Assembly: GCA_021848465.1 (NCBI GenBank)
Contig: JAJZUP010000001.1
Span: forward strand, 930,001-994,000
Source: Pseudomonadota bacterium
GTDB taxonomy: Bacteria; Pseudomonadota; Gammaproteobacteria; Burkholderiales; Gallionellaceae
Direction of reading: 5' to 3'
Length of the DNA stretch: 64,000 nucleotides
Each line of letters begins with the position of its first letter. Positions within the stretch are counted from its first letter, which is position 1. The notes under the pieces were generated by a model. That model was not told where the DNA came from and did no database searches. It was given only the letters and a program-made list of their open reading frames with translations. A program made the position numbers and the translations under genes. Below are positions 19,507 through 38,219 of this stretch, in pieces.

Positions 19507-20004
19507 TTGGCTCTTAATCTGCAAGAAAAGCGGGCAGTGGTCGCGGAAGTCAGCGCACAAGTGGCGCAGGCCCAGACCATCGTCGTGGCTGAGTACCGCG
19601 GCATTCCAGTGGCTGAAATCACCACGCTGCGTGCAAATGCACGTAAAAACGGGGTGTATTTCCACGTGTTGAAAAACACGCTGGCACGTCGTGCAGTACA
19701 GGGCACTCCCTTTGAATCGCTGGCTGACCAGATGTCCGGTCCGCTGGTGTACAGCATCAGTGCTGATGCTGTGGCTGCTGCAAAGGTGGTGCACGAATTC
19801 GCCAAGACGAACGACAAGCTGATCATCAAGGCCGGCGCCTACAATGGCAAGGTTCTGGATGCAGCTGCTGTCGCAGCCCTGGCAAGCGTACCAAGCAAGG
19901 AAGTGCTGCTGGCCCAGTTGCTGGGCGTGATGAAGTCGCCTATCACGAGCATGGCTATCGTACTGAAAGCCCTGTCCGAGAAGAAGGCCGGCGCTGCTGC
20001 TTGA
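19507..20004 (+). CDS. rplJ: 50S ribosomal protein L10
   Basis: 165 residues from the chosen start. Family segments are [40 protein letters not shown] and [18 protein letters not shown]10 carries the L7/L12 stalk. The start is ambiguous: an ATG at 19495 would add four residues, but the GGAG that best fits a ribosome-binding site overlaps that ATG and lies about 7 bases before a TTG at 19507, and starting at TTG gives the family N-terminus M-A-L-N-L. Confidence 0.93.
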   Translation: MALNLQEKRAVVAEVSAQVAQAQTIVVAEYRGIPVAEITTLRANARKNGVYFHVLKNTLARRAVQGTPFESLADQMSGPLVYSISADAVAAAKVVHEFAKTNDKLIIKAGAYNGKVLDAAAVAALASVPSKEVLLAQLLGVMKSPITSMAIVLKALSEKKAGAAA

Positions 20005-20034
20005 TTAATCATTCTTAATTCAGGAAGAAATAAC

Positions 20035-20415
20035 ATGGCATTTGATAAAGACGCATTTTTGGCAGCACTGGACGGCATGTCCGTGCTGGAATTGAACGAG
20101 CTGGTAAAGGCTGTTGAAGAGAAGTTTGGCGTATCCGCTGCTGCTATGGCTGCTCCTGCTGCTGGTGGCGCTGCTGCCGGTGGCGCTGCCGCTGCTGCTG
20201 AGCAGACCGAGTTCACCGTGATCCTGAAGTCCGCTGGCGACCAGAAGGTAAACGTGATCAAGGTTGTTCGCGCAATCACTGGCCTGGGCTTGAAGGAAGC
20301 CAAGGACATGGTTGACGGCGCACCGAAGCCACTGAAGGAAGGTGTAAGCAAGGCTGACGCAGACGCAATCGTCAAGCAGTTGGTTGAAGCAGGCGCTACA
20401 GCTGAACTCAAGTAA
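20035..20415 (+). CDS. rplL: 50S ribosomal protein L7/L12
   Basis: 126 residues: an N-terminal dimerisation part ([20 protein letters not shown]), an Ala/Gly-rich hinge (about 38-56) and the C-terminal factor-binding domain ([20 protein letters not shown], then [20 protein letters not shown]). It recruits translation GTPases. Codon use is strongly biased, as expected for a very highly expressed gene. Confidence 0.98.
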   Translation: MAFDKDAFLAALDGMSVLELNELVKAVEEKFGVSAAAMAAPAAGGAAAGGAAAAAEQTEFTVILKSAGDQKVNVIKVVRAITGLGLKEAKDMVDGAPKPLKEGVSKADADAIVKQLVEAGATAELK

Positions 20416-20429
20416 GCTGTATCGAGGTG

Positions 20430-20459
20430 AAAAGGCTGACGGCATGCCGTCAGCCTTTT
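20430..20459 (+). terminator. Perfect hairpin between rplL and rpoB (attenuator or terminator)
   Basis: A 30-base perfect palindrome: arms AAAAGGCTGACGGC and GCCGTCAGCCTTTT around AT. In E. coli a partial terminator at this place lowers rpoBC transcription relative to the ribosomal genes; the same job is likely here. Confidence 0.8.
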
Positions 20460-20571
20460 GCCGCTTGTAAAACCGGGCATCAAAAAGGCTGTTTTTGTTG
20501 AGTAGAAGCCAATGGTGAATGAGCGCTAACAGAGTTCATTGTCCATTGTCTTTTCATGTTGTGGAGATACC

Positions 20572-23500
20572 ATGAGTTATTCTTTTACTGAAAAAAAACG
20601 TATCCGTAAAAGTTTTGCAAAACGAGTCGGTGCGCTGCCAGTGCCGTTCCTGCTGTCCACGCAATTGGAATCCTACAGCGCGTTTTTGCAAGCTTGGGTC
20701 GCTCCCGAACAACGCAAAAATGAAGGTCTGCAGGCGGCCTTCAACTCGATTTTCCCGATCGAGAGCCATAACAAGTTCGCACGTCTTGATTTCGTCAACT
20801 ACACCCTGGGCATGCCGCCGTTTGATGTGCGCGAGTGCCAGCAGCGCGGCCTGACCTATGCATCGCCATTGCGTGCACGCGTGCGCCTGACCATCCTCGA
20901 CAAGGAGGCTTCCAAGCCGACCGTTAAGGAAGTCAAGGAGCAGGAAGTGTACATGGGCGAGATCCCGCTGATGACCAACACCGGCTCGTTCGTGATCAAC
21001 GGTACCGAGCGCGTGATCGTGTCGCAGCTGCACCGTTCTCCGGGCGTGTTCTTCGAGCATGACCGCGGCAAGACCCACAGCTCCGGCAAGCTGCTGTTCT
21101 CCGCACGCATCATTCCGTACCGCGGCTCCTGGCTGGACTTCGAATTCGACGCCAAGGATTTCGTGTACTTCCGTATTGACCGTCGCCGCAAGATGCCGGT
21201 AACCATCCTGCTGAAGTCGCTGGGCTTTACGCCGGAACAGATCATCAAGGAATTTTTCGTATTCGACACCTTCCACCTGGGCAAGAAGGGCATCCAGTTC
21301 GAGGTGGTGCCTGAGCGTCTGCGCGGTGAAATCGCGCGCTTCGATATCGAAGGCAAGGGCGGCAAACTGATCGTTGCCAAGGACAAGCGCATTACCGTGC
21401 GCCACATCCGTGAAATGCAGGAAGCCGGTATCGACAAATTGGCAGTAGGCGACGATTTCCTGGTTGGTCGTACCCTGGCGCACAATGTGGTGGATAAGGA
21501 TACCGGCGAGATCATCGCCAACGTCAACGACGAAATCACTGAAACCGTACTGGGCAAGCTGCAGGCTGCCGGTGTGACCAAGATCCAGACCCTGTATATC
21601 AACGACCTGGATCAGGGCGGCTTTATCTCGCAGACATTGCGCACCGATGAAACCACCGACCAGTGGACCGCGCGCGTGGCGATTTACCGCATGATGCGTC
21701 CTGGCGAACCGCCGACAGAAGAGGCAGTGGAAGCCTTGTTCCAGGGCCTGTTCTTCAGCGAGGAGCGTTACGACCTGTCTGCCGTGGGCCGCATGAAGTT
21801 CAACCGTCGCGTGGGTCGCGAAGAGCTGACCGGCGCGTTGACGCTGTCGAACGACGACATCGTTGCCGTGATCAAGATCCTGGTTGAGCTGCGCAATGGC
21901 CGCGGCGAAATCGACGATATCGACCACCTGGGTAACCGCCGTGTACGCGCAGTGGGCGAATTGGCCGAAAACCAGTTCCGCACGGGCTTGGCTCGTGTTG
22001 AGCGCGCCGTGAAGGAGCGCCTTGGCCAGGCCGAAACTGAAAACCTGATGCCGCACGACCTGATCAACGCCAAGCCGATCTCGGCCGCGGTGAAGGAATT
22101 CTTCGGCTCCAGCCAGTTGTCGCAGTTCATGGATCAGACCAACCCGCTGGCGGAAGTGACCCACAAGCGCCGTATTTCCGCGCTCGGCCCTGGCGGCCTG
22201 ACGCGCGAACGCGCCGGCTTCGAAGTGCGCGACGTGCACCCGACCCATTATGGCCGTGTGTGCCCAATCGAAACGCCTGAAGGTCCGAACATCGGCCTGA
22301 TCAACTCGCTGGCGCTGTATGCACGTACCAACGAATACGGCTTCATCGAGACACCGTACCGCAAGGTGGCGAAGAGCCGTGCGCTGGACGATGTGGATTA
22401 CCTGTCTGCGATTGAGGAAGGCAAGTACACCATTGCCCAGGCTAACGCCGAGCTGGACAAGAAGGGGCACTTTACCAGCGAGATCGTCTCCGCCCGTCAG
22501 CACAACGAGTTCGTGCTGGCCGAGCCTGAGAACCTCGAGTATATGGACGTGGCGCCAGCCCAGGTCGTGTCGGTTGCGGCTTCGCTGATCCCGTTCCTGG
22601 AACATGACGACGCGAACCGCGCGTTGATGGGTGCCAACATGCAACGTCAGGCAGTGCCGGTATTGCGCGCTGAAAAAGCGTTGGTGGGTACTGGCATCGA
22701 GCGTACCGTGGCAGTCGACTCCGGTACCGCCGTGCAAGCATGGCGTGGTGGCCGCGTGGACTACGTGGATTCCGGCCGTATCGTGGTGCGTGTGAATGAT
22801 GATGAAACCACCGCAGGCGAAGTTGGCGTGGACATCTACAACCTGACCAAGTACACCCGCTCCAACCAGAACACCAACATCAACCAGCGTCCGCTGGTAA
22901 AAGTGGGTGATGTGATTGCGCGCGGCGATGTGGTGGCCGACGGCGCGTCGACCGATATGGGCGAACTGGCGCTGGGTCAGAACATGCTGGTCGCGTTCAT
23001 GCCGTGGAACGGCTATAACTACGAAGACTCGATCCTGATTTCCGAGCGCGTAGTGGCCGAAGACCGCTTTACCTCGATCCACATTGAAGAGCTGACCGTG
23101 ATGGCGCGCGATACCAAACTGGGTACCGAAGAAATCACGCGCGACATTCCGAACTTGTCGGAAGCGCAGTTGGGACGTCTGGACGAATCCGGCATCGTGC
23201 ACATCGGTGCGGAAGTGAACGTGGGCGACGTGCTGGTGGGCAAGGTGACGCCGAAGGGCGAAACCCAATTGACTCCGGAAGAGAAATTGCTGCGTGCGAT
23301 TTTCGGCGAGAAGGCTTCCGATGTTAAGGATACCTCGCTGCGCGTGAAGGCCGGCATGTCGGGTACCGTGATCGACGTGCAAGTGTTTACTCGCGAAGGC
23401 TTGCAGCGCGACAAGCGCGCCCAGCAGATCATTGACGACCAGTTGGCTCGTTACAAGAAAGACCTGGCCGACCAGATGCGTATCGTGGAAGACGACGTGT

Positions 23501-24642
23501 TCATGCGTCTGGAAAAGATGCTGGTGGGCAAGGTTGCCAACGGCGGTCCGAAGAAACTGGCCAAGGGTACCAAGCTGGACAAGGCATACCTGTCTTCGCT
23601 GGAGCACCATCACTGGTTCGACATCCGCCTGGCGGACGACGAGGTTGCCGGTCAGCTGGAGCAGGTCAAGGAAGGTCTGGCGCAAAAGCGTGTCGAGTTT
23701 GATGCGGCTTTCGACCTGAAGAAAAAGAAATTGACGCAAGGCGACGAATTGCAGGCCGGCGTGCAGAAGATGGTCAAGGTGTATGTGGCTGTGAAGCGCC
23801 GCTTGCAGCCCGGCGACAAGATGGCCGGTCGTCACGGTAACAAGGGTGTGGTTTCGCGCATCGTGCCGGTGGAAGACATGCCGCACATGGCAGACGGTAC
23901 CCCGGTCGATATCGTGTTGAACCCGCTGGGCGTGCCTTCACGTATGAACATCGGTCAGGTGCTGGAAGTGCACTTGGGCTGGGCCGCCAAGGGCCTGGGC
24001 AAGAAGATTGCCCAGATGCTGGCCGCCGAAGCCAAGATTGCTGACGTGCGCAAGTTCCTCGCCAAGATTTACAAGGGCGACCAGGCTGACGAAATCGCCG
24101 CATTCAGCGACGACGAAGTTGTGGAGCTGTGCCGCAACCTGCGTGCCGGTGTGCCGTTCGCGACCCCGGTATTCGACGGTGCCAGCGAAGAGGAAATCAA
24201 GGAGCTGCTGGAGCTGGCCGACCTGCCGCCTTCCGGCCAGATCACGCTGCACGATGGCCGTACCGGCGATGCATTCGACCGCAAGGTGACCGTGGGTTAC
24301 ATGCATGTGCTGAAGCTGCACCACCTGGTGGACGACAAGATGCACGCACGTTCGACCGGCCCGTACTCGCTTGTTACCCAGCAGCCGCTCGGTGGTAAGG
24401 CACAGTTCGGTGGTCAGCGTTTCGGTGAAATGGAAGTGTGGGCGCTGGAAGCATACGGTGCAGCTTACACGCTGCAGGAAATGCTGACGGTGAAATCCGA
24501 CGACGTCAATGGCCGTACCAAGGTGTACGAGAACATCGTCAAGGGCGATCACAAGATCGACGCCGGCATGCCCGAGTCGTTCAACGTGCTCACCAAGGAA
24601 ATCCGTTCGCTGGGTATCGATATCGATCTGGAACGCCACTAA
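20572..24642 (+). CDS. rpoB: DNA-directed RNA polymerase subunit beta
   Basis: 1356 residues from [18 protein letters not shown]. The rifampicin region reads [20 protein letters not shown] then [19 protein letters not shown], wild-type in layout. Other landmarks are [35 protein letters not shown] and the C-terminal [21 protein letters not shown] start here because GTGGAG precedes the ATG; an open frame 33 bases longer has no family similarity. Confidence 0.99.
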   Translation: MSYSFTEKKRIRKSFAKRVGALPVPFLLSTQLESYSAFLQAWVAPEQRKNEGLQAAFNSIFPIESHNKFARLDFVNYTLGMPPFDVRECQQRGLTYASPLRARVRLTILDKEASKPTVKEVKEQEVYMGEIPLMTNTGSFVINGTERVIVSQLHRSPGVFFEHDRGKTHSSGKLLFSARIIPYRGSWLDFEFDAKDFVYFRIDRRRKMPVTILLKSLGFTPEQIIKEFFVFDTFHLGKKGIQFEVVPERLRGEIARFDIEGKGGKLIVAKDKRITVRHIREMQEAGIDKLAVGDDFLVGRTLAHNVVDKDTGEIIANVNDEITETVLGKLQAAGVTKIQTLYINDLDQGGFISQTLRTDETTDQWTARVAIYRMMRPGEPPTEEAVEALFQGLFFSEERYDLSAVGRMKFNRRVGREELTGALTLSNDDIVAVIKILVELRNGRGEIDDIDHLGNRRVRAVGELAENQFRTGLARVERAVKERLGQAETENLMPHDLINAKPISAAVKEFFGSSQLSQFMDQTNPLAEVTHKRRISALGPGGLTRERAGFEVRDVHPTHYGRVCPIETPEGPNIGLINSLALYARTNEYGFIETPYRKVAKSRALDDVDYLSAIEEGKYTIAQANAELDKKGHFTSEIVSARQHNEFVLAEPENLEYMDVAPAQVVSVAASLIPFLEHDDANRALMGANMQRQAVPVLRAEKALVGTGIERTVAVDSGTAVQAWRGGRVDYVDSGRIVVRVNDDETTAGEVGVDIYNLTKYTRSNQNTNINQRPLVKVGDVIARGDVVADGASTDMGELALGQNMLVAFMPWNGYNYEDSILISERVVAEDRFTSIHIEELTVMARDTKLGTEEITRDIPNLSEAQLGRLDESGIVHIGAEVNVGDVLVGKVTPKGETQLTPEEKLLRAIFGEKASDVKDTSLRVKAGMSGTVIDVQVFTREGLQRDKRAQQIIDDQLARYKKDLADQMRIVEDDVFMRLEKMLVGKVANGGPKKLAKGTKLDKAYLSSLEHHHWFDIRLADDEVAGQLEQVKEGLAQKRVEFDAAFDLKKKKLTQGDELQAGVQKMVKVYVAVKRRLQPGDKMAGRHGNKGVVSRIVPVEDMPHMADGTPVDIVLNPLGVPSRMNIGQVLEVHLGWAAKGLGKKIAQMLAAEAKIADVRKFLAKIYKGDQADEIAAFSDDEVVELCRNLRAGVPFATPVFDGASEEEIKELLELADLPPSGQITLHDGRTGDAFDRKVTVGYMHVLKLHHLVDDKMHARSTGPYSLVTQQPLGGKAQFGGQRFGEMEVWALEAYGAAYTLQEMLTVKSDDVNGRTKVYENIVKGDHKIDAGMPESFNVLTKEIRSLGIDIDLERH

Positions 24643-24722
24643 TGCAGGATTGAGGAATGAGGATTTGGGATTTGGCACAAGCTTTTCCCAAATCCTAAAA
24701 CCTAAATCCAAAATCCTTACAA
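24643..24722 (+). repeat. GGATT-rich inverted repeat between rpoB and rpoC
   Basis: Perfect 11-base arms AGGATTTGGGA (24660-24670) and TCCCAAATCCT (24686-24696) enclose a 15-base loop. The flanks continue as variants of GGATT on the left and AATCC on the right. It is followed by AAGGAGT, the rpoC ribosome-binding site. The same motif series occurs after yebC. Confidence 0.6.
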
Positions 24723-24732
24723 GGAGTCATAC

Positions 24733-28950
<4,218 letters not shown>

Positions 28951-28956
28951 CATTGC

Positions 28957-28985
28957 TTGACAGGCCGCGTGTTCATCAATAGAAT
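28957..28985 (+). promoter_or_regulatory. Promoter of the str operon (rpsL-rpsG-fusA-tuf)
   Basis: Consensus TTGACA, a 17-base spacer and TAGAAT, then GCGCGG. It lies 7 bases after the rpoC stop and about 100 bases before rpsL. It overlaps the hairpin at 28963-28998. Confidence 0.8.
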
Positions 28986-28998
28986 GCGCGGTCTTTTT
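28963..28998 (+). terminator. Terminator hairpin of rpoBC overlapping the str promoter
   Basis: GGCCGCG (28963-28969) pairs with CGCGGTC (28987-28993) with one G-T wobble across a 17-base loop, followed by TTTTT. The loop contains the promoter spacer and -10 box. Confidence 0.5.
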
Positions 28999-29083
28999 AG
29001 CCTGTAAGGCGGGGTGTTTTTTGCCTGTCGCCAATTTTTATTTGTAATACATTGATTATTTTGTAAGTTTTTAGGGATATACG

Positions 29084-29461
29084 ATGCCAACAATCAACCA
29101 GTTATTGCGCAAGCCCCGTTCAGCGGAAGTTGTTAAAAGCAAGGTGCCTGCGCTTGCGGGAAGTCCGCAAAAGCGCGGGGTCTGTACGCGTGTTTATACA
29201 ACAACTCCAAAGAAGCCGAACTCGGCGTTGCGTAAGGTTGCCAAAGTGCGCCTGACCAACGGGTTTGAGGTGATTTCGTATATTGGTGGTGAGGGGCACA
29301 ATCTGCAGGAGCACTCGGTTGTGCTGATCCGCGGCGGTCGTGTGAAAGACTTGCCGGGTGTGCGTTACCACATGGTGCGCGGTAGTCTGGATACGGCGGG
29401 TGTTAAGGATCGTAAGCAGAGCCGTTCCAAGTATGGTGCGAAGCGTCCGAAGAAGGCGTAA
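29084..29461 (+). CDS. rpsL: 30S ribosomal protein S12
   Basis: 125 residues. The decoding-centre loops are present with the streptomycin-relevant residues in wild-type form: [19 protein letters not shown] and [13 protein letters not shown]. The first gene of the str operon. Confidence 0.99.
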   Translation: MPTINQLLRKPRSAEVVKSKVPALAGSPQKRGVCTRVYTTTPKKPNSALRKVAKVRLTNGFEVISYIGGEGHNLQEHSVVLIRGGRVKDLPGVRYHMVRGSLDTAGVKDRKQSRSKYGAKRPKKA

Positions 29462-29515
29462 TGCAGCTTCGCTCCACTGTTCTTTAAGTTAGCTAAATTA
29501 TTCGAGGTTTTTGAC

Positions 29516-29986
29516 ATGCCAAGACGCAGAGAAGTCCCCAAGCGTGAAGTTCTGCCTGATCCGAAGTTCGGTAACCAGGAGTTGTCCAAGTTCGTCAATG
29601 TATTGATGACTGCGGGTAAGAAGTCTGTAGCTGAGCGCATTTTGTATGGCGCGATGGAGCAGATTTCCAAAAAGAGTGGAAAGGACCCGATCGAGGTCTT
29701 CAACCAGGCACTGAATAACGCCAAGCCGATGGTGGAAGTGAAGAGCCGTCGCGTGGGTGGTGCGAACTACCAGGTTCCTGTGGAAGTGCGTCCGGCGCGC
29801 CGCATGGCGTTGGCAATGCGCTGGCTCAAGGAGGCGGCGCGCAAGCGTGGCGAGAAGTCCATGGGGCAGCGTCTGGCGGGTGAATTGATTGATGCGGCCG
29901 AAGGTCGTGGCGGCGCAGTCAAGAAGCGCGAGGAAGTCCATCGCATGGCGGATGCAAACAAAGCGTTCTCGCATTTCCGTTTCTAA
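29516..29986 (+). CDS. rpsG: 30S ribosomal protein S7
   Basis: 156 residues, starting [20 protein letters not shown] and containing [19 protein letters not shown] and [20 protein letters not shown]. It nucleates the head of the 30S subunit and in E. coli represses the str operon. Confidence 0.99.
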   Translation: MPRRREVPKREVLPDPKFGNQELSKFVNVLMTAGKKSVAERILYGAMEQISKKSGKDPIEVFNQALNNAKPMVEVKSRRVGGANYQVPVEVRPARRMALAMRWLKEAARKRGEKSMGQRLAGELIDAAEGRGGAVKKREEVHRMADANKAFSHFRF

Positions 29987-30010
29987 AGTATTCATAAAGG
30001 CTAGTACATC

Positions 30011-32107
<2,097 letters not shown>

Positions 32108-32128
32108 ACTACTCGGAGAATGTAAATC

Positions 32129-33319
<1,191 letters not shown>

Positions 33320-33332
33320 GCCAGTGAGATGA

Positions 33333-33366
33333 TGGGCTGGGGTGGCTTTCTTCCCTGGCCCAAATT
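33333..33366 (+). terminator. Weak terminator-like hairpin after tuf copy 2
   Basis: TGGGCTGGGG (33333-33342) pairs with CCCTGGCCCA (33353-33362) allowing wobbles, followed by a short AATTTGTTT tract. It would separate the str operon from the S10 operon. Confidence 0.4.
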
Positions 33367-33369
33367 TGT

Positions 33370-33398
33370 TTGCAAAGTAATTGAAGTAAGAATACAAT
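33370..33398 (+). promoter_or_regulatory. Promoter of the S10 operon
   Basis: TTGCAA, a 17-base spacer and TACAAT, then GCGCGCCC. It lies 78 bases before rpsJ. The leader has a small hairpin, GCGGC-TAT-GCCGC, near 33446. Confidence 0.7.
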
Positions 33399-33476
33399 GC
33401 GCGCCCTCGCGTGGCCGAGTGCTACGCGTTATCGTTCTTTAAACCGCGGCTATGCCGCATTGAGCTAGAGATAATT

Positions 33477-33788
33477 ATGCAAAGCCAGAAAATTCGCATT
33501 CGCCTGAAAGCTTTTGACTATCGCTTGATTGACCAGTCTGCATTGCAGATTGTTGATACGGCCAAGCGTACTGGTGCGGTGGTCAAGGGGCCGGTGCCTT
33601 TGCCAACCAAGATCGAGCGTTTTGATGTGCTGCGTTCACCGCACGTTAATAAAACCTCGCGCGATCAGTTTGAGATTCGTACACATTTGCGCCTGATGGA
33701 CATCATTGACCCGACAGATAAGACGGTTGATGCGTTGATGAAGCTGGATTTGCCAGCTGGTGTTGATGTTGAAATCAAGTTGCAGTAA
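33477..33788 (+). CDS. rpsJ: 30S ribosomal protein S10
   Basis: 103 residues from [20 protein letters not shown], with [20 protein letters not shown] and [19 protein letters not shown]. It also serves as NusE in antitermination. The longer open frame starts in untranslated leader and was rejected. Confidence 0.98.
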   Translation: MQSQKIRIRLKAFDYRLIDQSALQIVDTAKRTGAVVKGPVPLPTKIERFDVLRSPHVNKTSRDQFEIRTHLRLMDIIDPTDKTVDALMKLDLPAGVDVEIKLQ

Positions 33789-33855
33789 TTGTAAGTTTTT
33801 GTAGTTGAATCGGCCAACCAATTGAAGTTGGTCCCTTAATAAAAAGGAAGTGAAA

Positions 33856-34500
33856 ATGAGTCTAGGACTTGTCGGTCGCAAGATTGGCATGACCCGCATA
33901 TTCGCCGACGACGGTACGTCGTTGCCGGTAACTGTGCTGGACGTGTCCAATAATCGTGTCGCTCAAATCAAATCCGCTCCTGTTGATGGTTATTCAGCAG
34001 TGCAACTTGCCTTTGGCAATCGTCGCGCCAGTCGTGTAACCAAGGCTGCTGCCGGGCATTTTGCCAAGGCAGGCATTGAGGCAGGGAGCAAGCTGAGAGA
34101 ATTTACTGTTGCGCCGGATCAGGCTGCTGCTATGCAGCCGGGCGCAAAAGTGGGGGTCGAGCTGTTCGAGGTTGGGCAGAAGGTCGACGTGACTGGGGTG
34201 ACCATTGGTAAGGGTTATGCCGGTACCATCAAGCGTTACCACTTCTCCTCCGGTCGTGCAACCCACGGTAACTCCAAGTCGCATAACGTACCGGGTTCGA
34301 TCGGTATGGCGCAGGATCCGGGTCGCGTGTTTCCGGGTAAGCGCATGACTGGTCATCTGGGTGATGTGCAGCGCACTGTGCAAAATCTTCAAATCGTACG
34401 CATTGATGCGGAGCGTCAATTGCTGCTGGTCAAGGGCGCGGTGCCTGGTTCGGCTGGTGGCGATGTGATTGTGCGTCCGGCAGTGAAAGCGGGGGCATAA
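33856..34500 (+). CDS. rplC: 50S ribosomal protein L3
   Basis: 214 residues from [20 protein letters not shown], with [20 protein letters not shown] and [20 protein letters not shown]. The ATG has AAGGAAG upstream; a GTG six bases earlier overlaps that site. The stop overlaps the rplD start by one base. Confidence 0.98.
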   Translation: MSLGLVGRKIGMTRIFADDGTSLPVTVLDVSNNRVAQIKSAPVDGYSAVQLAFGNRRASRVTKAAAGHFAKAGIEAGSKLREFTVAPDQAAAMQPGAKVGVELFEVGQKVDVTGVTIGKGYAGTIKRYHFSSGRATHGNSKSHNVPGSIGMAQDPGRVFPGKRMTGHLGDVQRTVQNLQIVRIDAERQLLLVKGAVPGSAGGDVIVRPAVKAGA

Positions 34501-35126
34501 TGGAACTCAAGGTTATTAACGCAAACGGCCAGCCTTCTGCAAGCATTTCTGCTTCAGATGAGTTGTTTGGTCGTGAATACAATGAAGCGCTGGTGCATCA
34601 GCTCGTGACTGCCTATCAGGCGAATGCGCGCTCTGCGAACAGCAAGCAAAAAGGTCGTAGCGAGATCAACAAGTCTACGCACAAGCCATGGGCCCAGAAG
34701 GGTACCGGTCGTGCGCGTTCTGGACGTGCTTCCAGCCCACTGTGGCGTGGTGGTGGTAAGATTTTCCCGAACAGCCCTGATCAAAATTACACCCAAAAGA
34801 TCAATCGCAAGATGTATCGCGCCGGTCTGGCTTCCATCTTCTCGCAACTAGTGCGCGAAGGGCGTTTGTCGGTAGTTGAAGATATGGCTGTAGATGCTCC
34901 GAAGACCAAGCTTTTGGCTGACAAGATCAAGGGTATGGGTTTTGGTGCTGAGCGTGTTTTGATCATTACTGACAATCTTGATGAGAATCTGTACCTGTCG
35001 TCGCGCAACCTGCCGAATGTGCTGGTGCTGGAGGCTCATCAGGCTGATCCGCTGAGCCTGGTGCGCTTCAACAAAGTGCTGATGACTCGCAATGCGGTTG
35101 CCAAAATCGAGGAGGTGCTGGTATGA
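34500..35126 (+). CDS. rplD: 50S ribosomal protein L4
   Basis: 208 residues. The tunnel loop is seen as [20 protein letters not shown] then [20 protein letters not shown]. In E. coli L4 also regulates the S10 operon. It overlaps rplC (TAATG) and rplW (ATGA). Confidence 0.98.
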   Translation: MELKVINANGQPSASISASDELFGREYNEALVHQLVTAYQANARSANSKQKGRSEINKSTHKPWAQKGTGRARSGRASSPLWRGGGKIFPNSPDQNYTQKINRKMYRAGLASIFSQLVREGRLSVVEDMAVDAPKTKLLADKIKGMGFGAERVLIITDNLDENLYLSSRNLPNVLVLEAHQADPLSLVRFNKVLMTRNAVAKIEEVLV

Positions 35127-35440
35127 GCGCGCAAAAATTCAATGAAGAGCGTTTGCTGAACGTGTTGCTGGCGCCCCAGATTTCCGAGAAGGCAACTTTT
35201 GTTGCTGAGAAGAATGAGCAGGTGATTTTCCGTGTTGCATCAAATGCAACCAAGCCGGAAATCAAGGCGGCTGTCGAAATGCTGTTCAAGGTTAATGTTG
35301 ATAGCGTGCAGATCAGCAACGTCAAGGGCAAGCAAAAACGCTTCGGGCGTCTGACAGGTCGTCGCCAGGATTGGAAGAAGGCTTATGTAAATCTGGCGCC
35401 TGGTCAGGAAATCAATTTTGCCGCGAGCGAGCAAGGATAA
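35123..35440 (+). CDS. rplW: 50S ribosomal protein L23
   Basis: 105 residues with [20 protein letters not shown] and [21 protein letters not shown]23 lies at the tunnel exit and docks trigger factor and SRP. Start overlaps the rplD stop. Confidence 0.97.
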   Translation: MSAQKFNEERLLNVLLAPQISEKATFVAEKNEQVIFRVASNATKPEIKAAVEMLFKVNVDSVQISNVKGKQKRFGRLTGRRQDWKKAYVNLAPGQEINFAASEQG

Positions 35441-35444
35441 CATC

Positions 35445-36272
35445 ATGGCACTGATAAAACTAAAACCAACTTCTCCTGGACGTCGTGCGGTCGTGCGTGT
35501 GGTTAACCCTGAGTTGCATAAGGGTAAGCCGGTAGCAGCTCTGGTCGAGAAAAAGAACAGGACCGCTGGTCGTAACCACAATGGTCATATCACTACCCGT
35601 CACATGGGTGGTGGACACAAGAAAAACTATCGTATCGTTGACTTCAGGCGTGACAAGGATGGTATCCCGGCACAGGTTGAGCGTCTCGAGTACGACCCGA
35701 ATCGCAGCGCGCACTTGGCTCTGTTGTGCTACGCGGATGGTGAGCGTCGCTATATCCTGGCTCCGAAGGGCATTTCAGCCGGTACGCAACTGGTTAGCGG
35801 CTCGGAAGCTCCGATCAAGGCTGGAAATGCTTTGCCGCTGCGCAACATTCCGGTAGGTTCCACGATTCATGCGATTGAGATGTTGCCTGGTAAGGGTGCT
35901 CAACTGGCGCGTTCTGCTGGTGCTGCCGTGCAGCTGCTGGCACGTGAAGGTAGCTACGCTCAGTTGCGTTTGCGCTCCGGTGAAATTCGCAAAGTGCATG
36001 TCGACTGCCGTGCAACCATCGGCGAAGTCGGTAATAGCGAGCACTCCCTGCGTTCGATCGGTAAGGCTGGTGCAAACCGTTGGCGCGGTATCCGCCCGAC
36101 AGTGCGTGGTGTGGCAATGAACCCGGTCGATCACCCGCATGGTGGCGGTGAGGGTAAGACTGCTGCCGGTCGTAATCCGGTTAGCCCATGGGGTGTTCCA
36201 GCCAAGGGCTATCGTACACGTAGCAACAAGCGTACATCAGGCATGATCGTGCGTCGTCGCTTTCAGGTTTAA
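35445..36272 (+). CDS. rplB: 50S ribosomal protein L2
   Basis: 275 residues from [20 protein letters not shown]. The peptidyl-transferase-proximal signature [20 protein letters not shown] is intact. The frame is open 27 bases upstream into rplW, but the family N-terminus begins here, 4 bases after the rplW stop. Confidence 0.98.
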   Translation: MALIKLKPTSPGRRAVVRVVNPELHKGKPVAALVEKKNRTAGRNHNGHITTRHMGGGHKKNYRIVDFRRDKDGIPAQVERLEYDPNRSAHLALLCYADGERRYILAPKGISAGTQLVSGSEAPIKAGNALPLRNIPVGSTIHAIEMLPGKGAQLARSAGAAVQLLAREGSYAQLRLRSGEIRKVHVDCRATIGEVGNSEHSLRSIGKAGANRWRGIRPTVRGVAMNPVDHPHGGGEGKTAAGRNPVSPWGVPAKGYRTRSNKRTSGMIVRRRFQV

Positions 36273-36285
36273 GGGGTAGGAAGAT

Positions 36286-36567
36286 ATGGCTCGTTCGATT
36301 AAAAAAGGCCCGTTTGTTGACTTGCACCTGATCAAGAAGGTGGAAACAGTACGCGCTACCAATGACAAGCGTCCGGTTAAGACATGGTCGCGCCGCTCTA
36401 CCGTATTGCCCGAGTTCGTCGGTCTGACGATTGCGGTGCACAACGGTAAGCAGCATATACCGGTTTACATTTCTGAAAATATGGTTGGTCACAAGCTCGG
36501 CGAGTTTGCGCTGACTCGTACCTTCAAGGGTCATGCGGCTGACAAAAAAGCCGCAGCCAAGAAATAA
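36286..36567 (+). CDS. rpsS: 30S ribosomal protein S19
   Basis: 93 residues: [20 protein letters not shown], then [20 protein letters not shown] and the C-terminal [16 protein letters not shown]. It sits in the head of the 30S subunit with S13. Confidence 0.98.
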   Translation: MARSIKKGPFVDLHLIKKVETVRATNDKRPVKTWSRRSTVLPEFVGLTIAVHNGKQHIPVYISENMVGHKLGEFALTRTFKGHAADKKAAAKK

Positions 36568-36576
36568 GGAGACAAG

Positions 36577-36906
36577 ATGAGCACAACTGCTGTTATTAAA
36601 GGTGTTCGCCTGTCGGCCCAGAAAGGTCGATTGGTTGCGGACCAGATCCGCGGTCTGCCTGTTGCGCAAGCCTTGAATATCCTGGCTTTCAGCCCGAAAA
36701 AAGGTGCTGCGATCATCAAGAAGGCGCTCGATTCCGCAATTGCGAATGCTGAGCATAATGATGGCGCGGACATTGATGAGCTGAAAGTGACGACCATCTA
36801 TATCGACAAGGCGACTTCTCTGAAGCGCATGATTCCGCGCGCCAAAGGGCGTGGTACCGGCATCGAAAAGCAAACTTGTCATATTACGATTACTGTTGGG
36901 GGTTAA
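36577..36906 (+). CDS. rplV: 50S ribosomal protein L22
   Basis: 109 residues. The tunnel beta-hairpin region [20 protein letters not shown] is intact, which is where macrolide-resistance changes occur in other species. It stops 2 bases before rpsC. Confidence 0.98.
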   Translation: MSTTAVIKGVRLSAQKGRLVADQIRGLPVAQALNILAFSPKKGAAIIKKALDSAIANAEHNDGADIDELKVTTIYIDKATSLKRMIPRAKGRGTGIEKQTCHITITVGG

Positions 36907-36908
36907 AC

Positions 36909-37622
36909 ATGGGTCAGAAAATTCATCCAATCGGTTTCCGGTTGAGCGTTCAGAAGGACTGGTCCTCCAAGTGGTATTCGGATAGCAAGCAGTTTTCCGA
37001 TCTGTTGCTGAAGGATATTCAGGTTCGCGATTACCTCAAGAAGAAACTCGCGAGTGCAGGCATCTCCAAGATCGTCATCGAGCGTCCGGCCAAGAACGCC
37101 AAGATCACAATTTATACGGCTCGTCCGGGCGTGGTGATCGGCAAGAAAGGTGAAGACATCGAGGCGCTGCGCAACGAACTAAAGAAGCGCATGGGTTTGC
37201 CTGAGGTGGCGCTGAATATTGAGGAAGTGCGCAAGCCGGAAATCGATGCTCAGTTGATTGCTGATTCGATTACCCAGCAGCTCGAAAAGCGCATCATGTT
37301 CCGCCGTGCGATGAAGCGTGCAATGCAGAATGCAATGCGCCTTGGCGCTCAGGGTATCAAGATCATGAGCGGTGGCCGCTTGAATGGTATCGAAATTGCC
37401 CGTAGCGAGTGGTATCGCGAAGGTCGCGTGCCCTTGCATACGTTGCGTGCGGATATTGACTATGGCTTTTCCGAAGCCAAGACCACTTACGGCATCATTG
37501 GTGTGAAGGTTTGGGTTTATAAGGGTGAGCAGAACGGCCAGCAGGAACAAGCTGCTCCGGTGGCTGCAGAGCCTGAAAAGAAAGTAAGAAAGTCGGGGGC
37601 AAAACATGCTACAGCCAGCTAG
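36909..37622 (+). CDS. rpsC: 30S ribosomal protein S3
   Basis: 237 residues from [20 protein letters not shown]. The KH domain has [20 protein letters not shown], and the C-terminal domain has [17 protein letters not shown]-like residues (here R-L-N-G-I-E). The tail is Gln/Ala-rich. Its last 17 bases overlap rplP. Confidence 0.97.
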   Translation: MGQKIHPIGFRLSVQKDWSSKWYSDSKQFSDLLLKDIQVRDYLKKKLASAGISKIVIERPAKNAKITIYTARPGVVIGKKGEDIEALRNELKKRMGLPEVALNIEEVRKPEIDAQLIADSITQQLEKRIMFRRAMKRAMQNAMRLGAQGIKIMSGGRLNGIEIARSEWYREGRVPLHTLRADIDYGFSEAKTTYGIIGVKVWVYKGEQNGQQEQAAPVAAEPEKKVRKSGAKHATAS

Positions 37623-38022
37623 AAGAAAATACCGCAAGGAGCAGAAAGGCCGTAATACCGGCCTCGCGACGCGCGGCAACAAAGTCAGTTTCGGTGAATT
37701 CGGCCTGAAGGCCGTGACGCGCGGTCGTCTGACTGCTCGCCAGATTGAAGCCGCTCGACGCGCAATGACGCGTCACATTAAGCGCGGTGGCCGTATCTGG
37801 ATCCGTATTTTTCCGGATAAGCCAATTTCCCAGAAGCCTGCTGAAGTGCGTATGGGTAACGGTAAAGGTAGTCCAGAGTACTACGTGGCCGAAATCCAGC
37901 CCGGCAAGATGCTGTATGAAATGGACGGTGTTGATGAAGCGTTGGCTCGCGAAGCGTTCCGTCTGGCATCGGCCAAGCTGCCAATTGCCACGACATTCGT
38001 AGTTAGACAGGTAGGGACATGA
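37606..38022 (+). CDS. rplP: 50S ribosomal protein L16
   Basis: 138 residues: [20 protein letters not shown], then [20 protein letters not shown] and [20 protein letters not shown]. It binds near the A-site tRNA. The start lies inside the end of rpsC, implying coupled translation. Confidence 0.97.
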   Translation: MLQPARRKYRKEQKGRNTGLATRGNKVSFGEFGLKAVTRGRLTARQIEAARRAMTRHIKRGGRIWIRIFPDKPISQKPAEVRMGNGKGSPEYYVAEIQPGKMLYEMDGVDEALAREAFRLASAKLPIATTFVVRQVGT

Positions 38023-38024
38023 TC

Positions 38025-38219
38025 ATGAAGGCAAGCGAACTGAAAGCGAAAACTGCGGCTGAGTTGCAGCAGGAACTGCTGTCTCTGAATAAAGCTCAAT
38101 TTGGCCTGCGTATGCAGCTGGCTACCCAGCAATTGACCAACACGAGTCAATTGCGCAAGGTGCGCCGCGACATTGCGCGTGTTAAAACTGTTTTGACTGA
38201 AAAGGGTGCGCAGCAATGA
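38025..38219 (+). CDS. rpmC: 50S ribosomal protein L29
   Basis: 64 residues from [20 protein letters not shown], then the antiparallel helix hairpin with [20 protein letters not shown]. Two ATGs are close together; I choose the second (38025) because AGGGA lies 7 bases before it but only one base before the first (38019). Confidence 0.95.
   Translation: MKASELKAKTAAELQQELLSLNKAQFGLRMQLATQQLTNTSQLRKVRRDIARVKTVLTEKGAQQ

Noticed and set aside
20554-23886. 1110-codon open frame on the minus strand
   Set aside because: Antisense shadow of rpoB with the same His/Gln-rich composition; no start signal or family motif.
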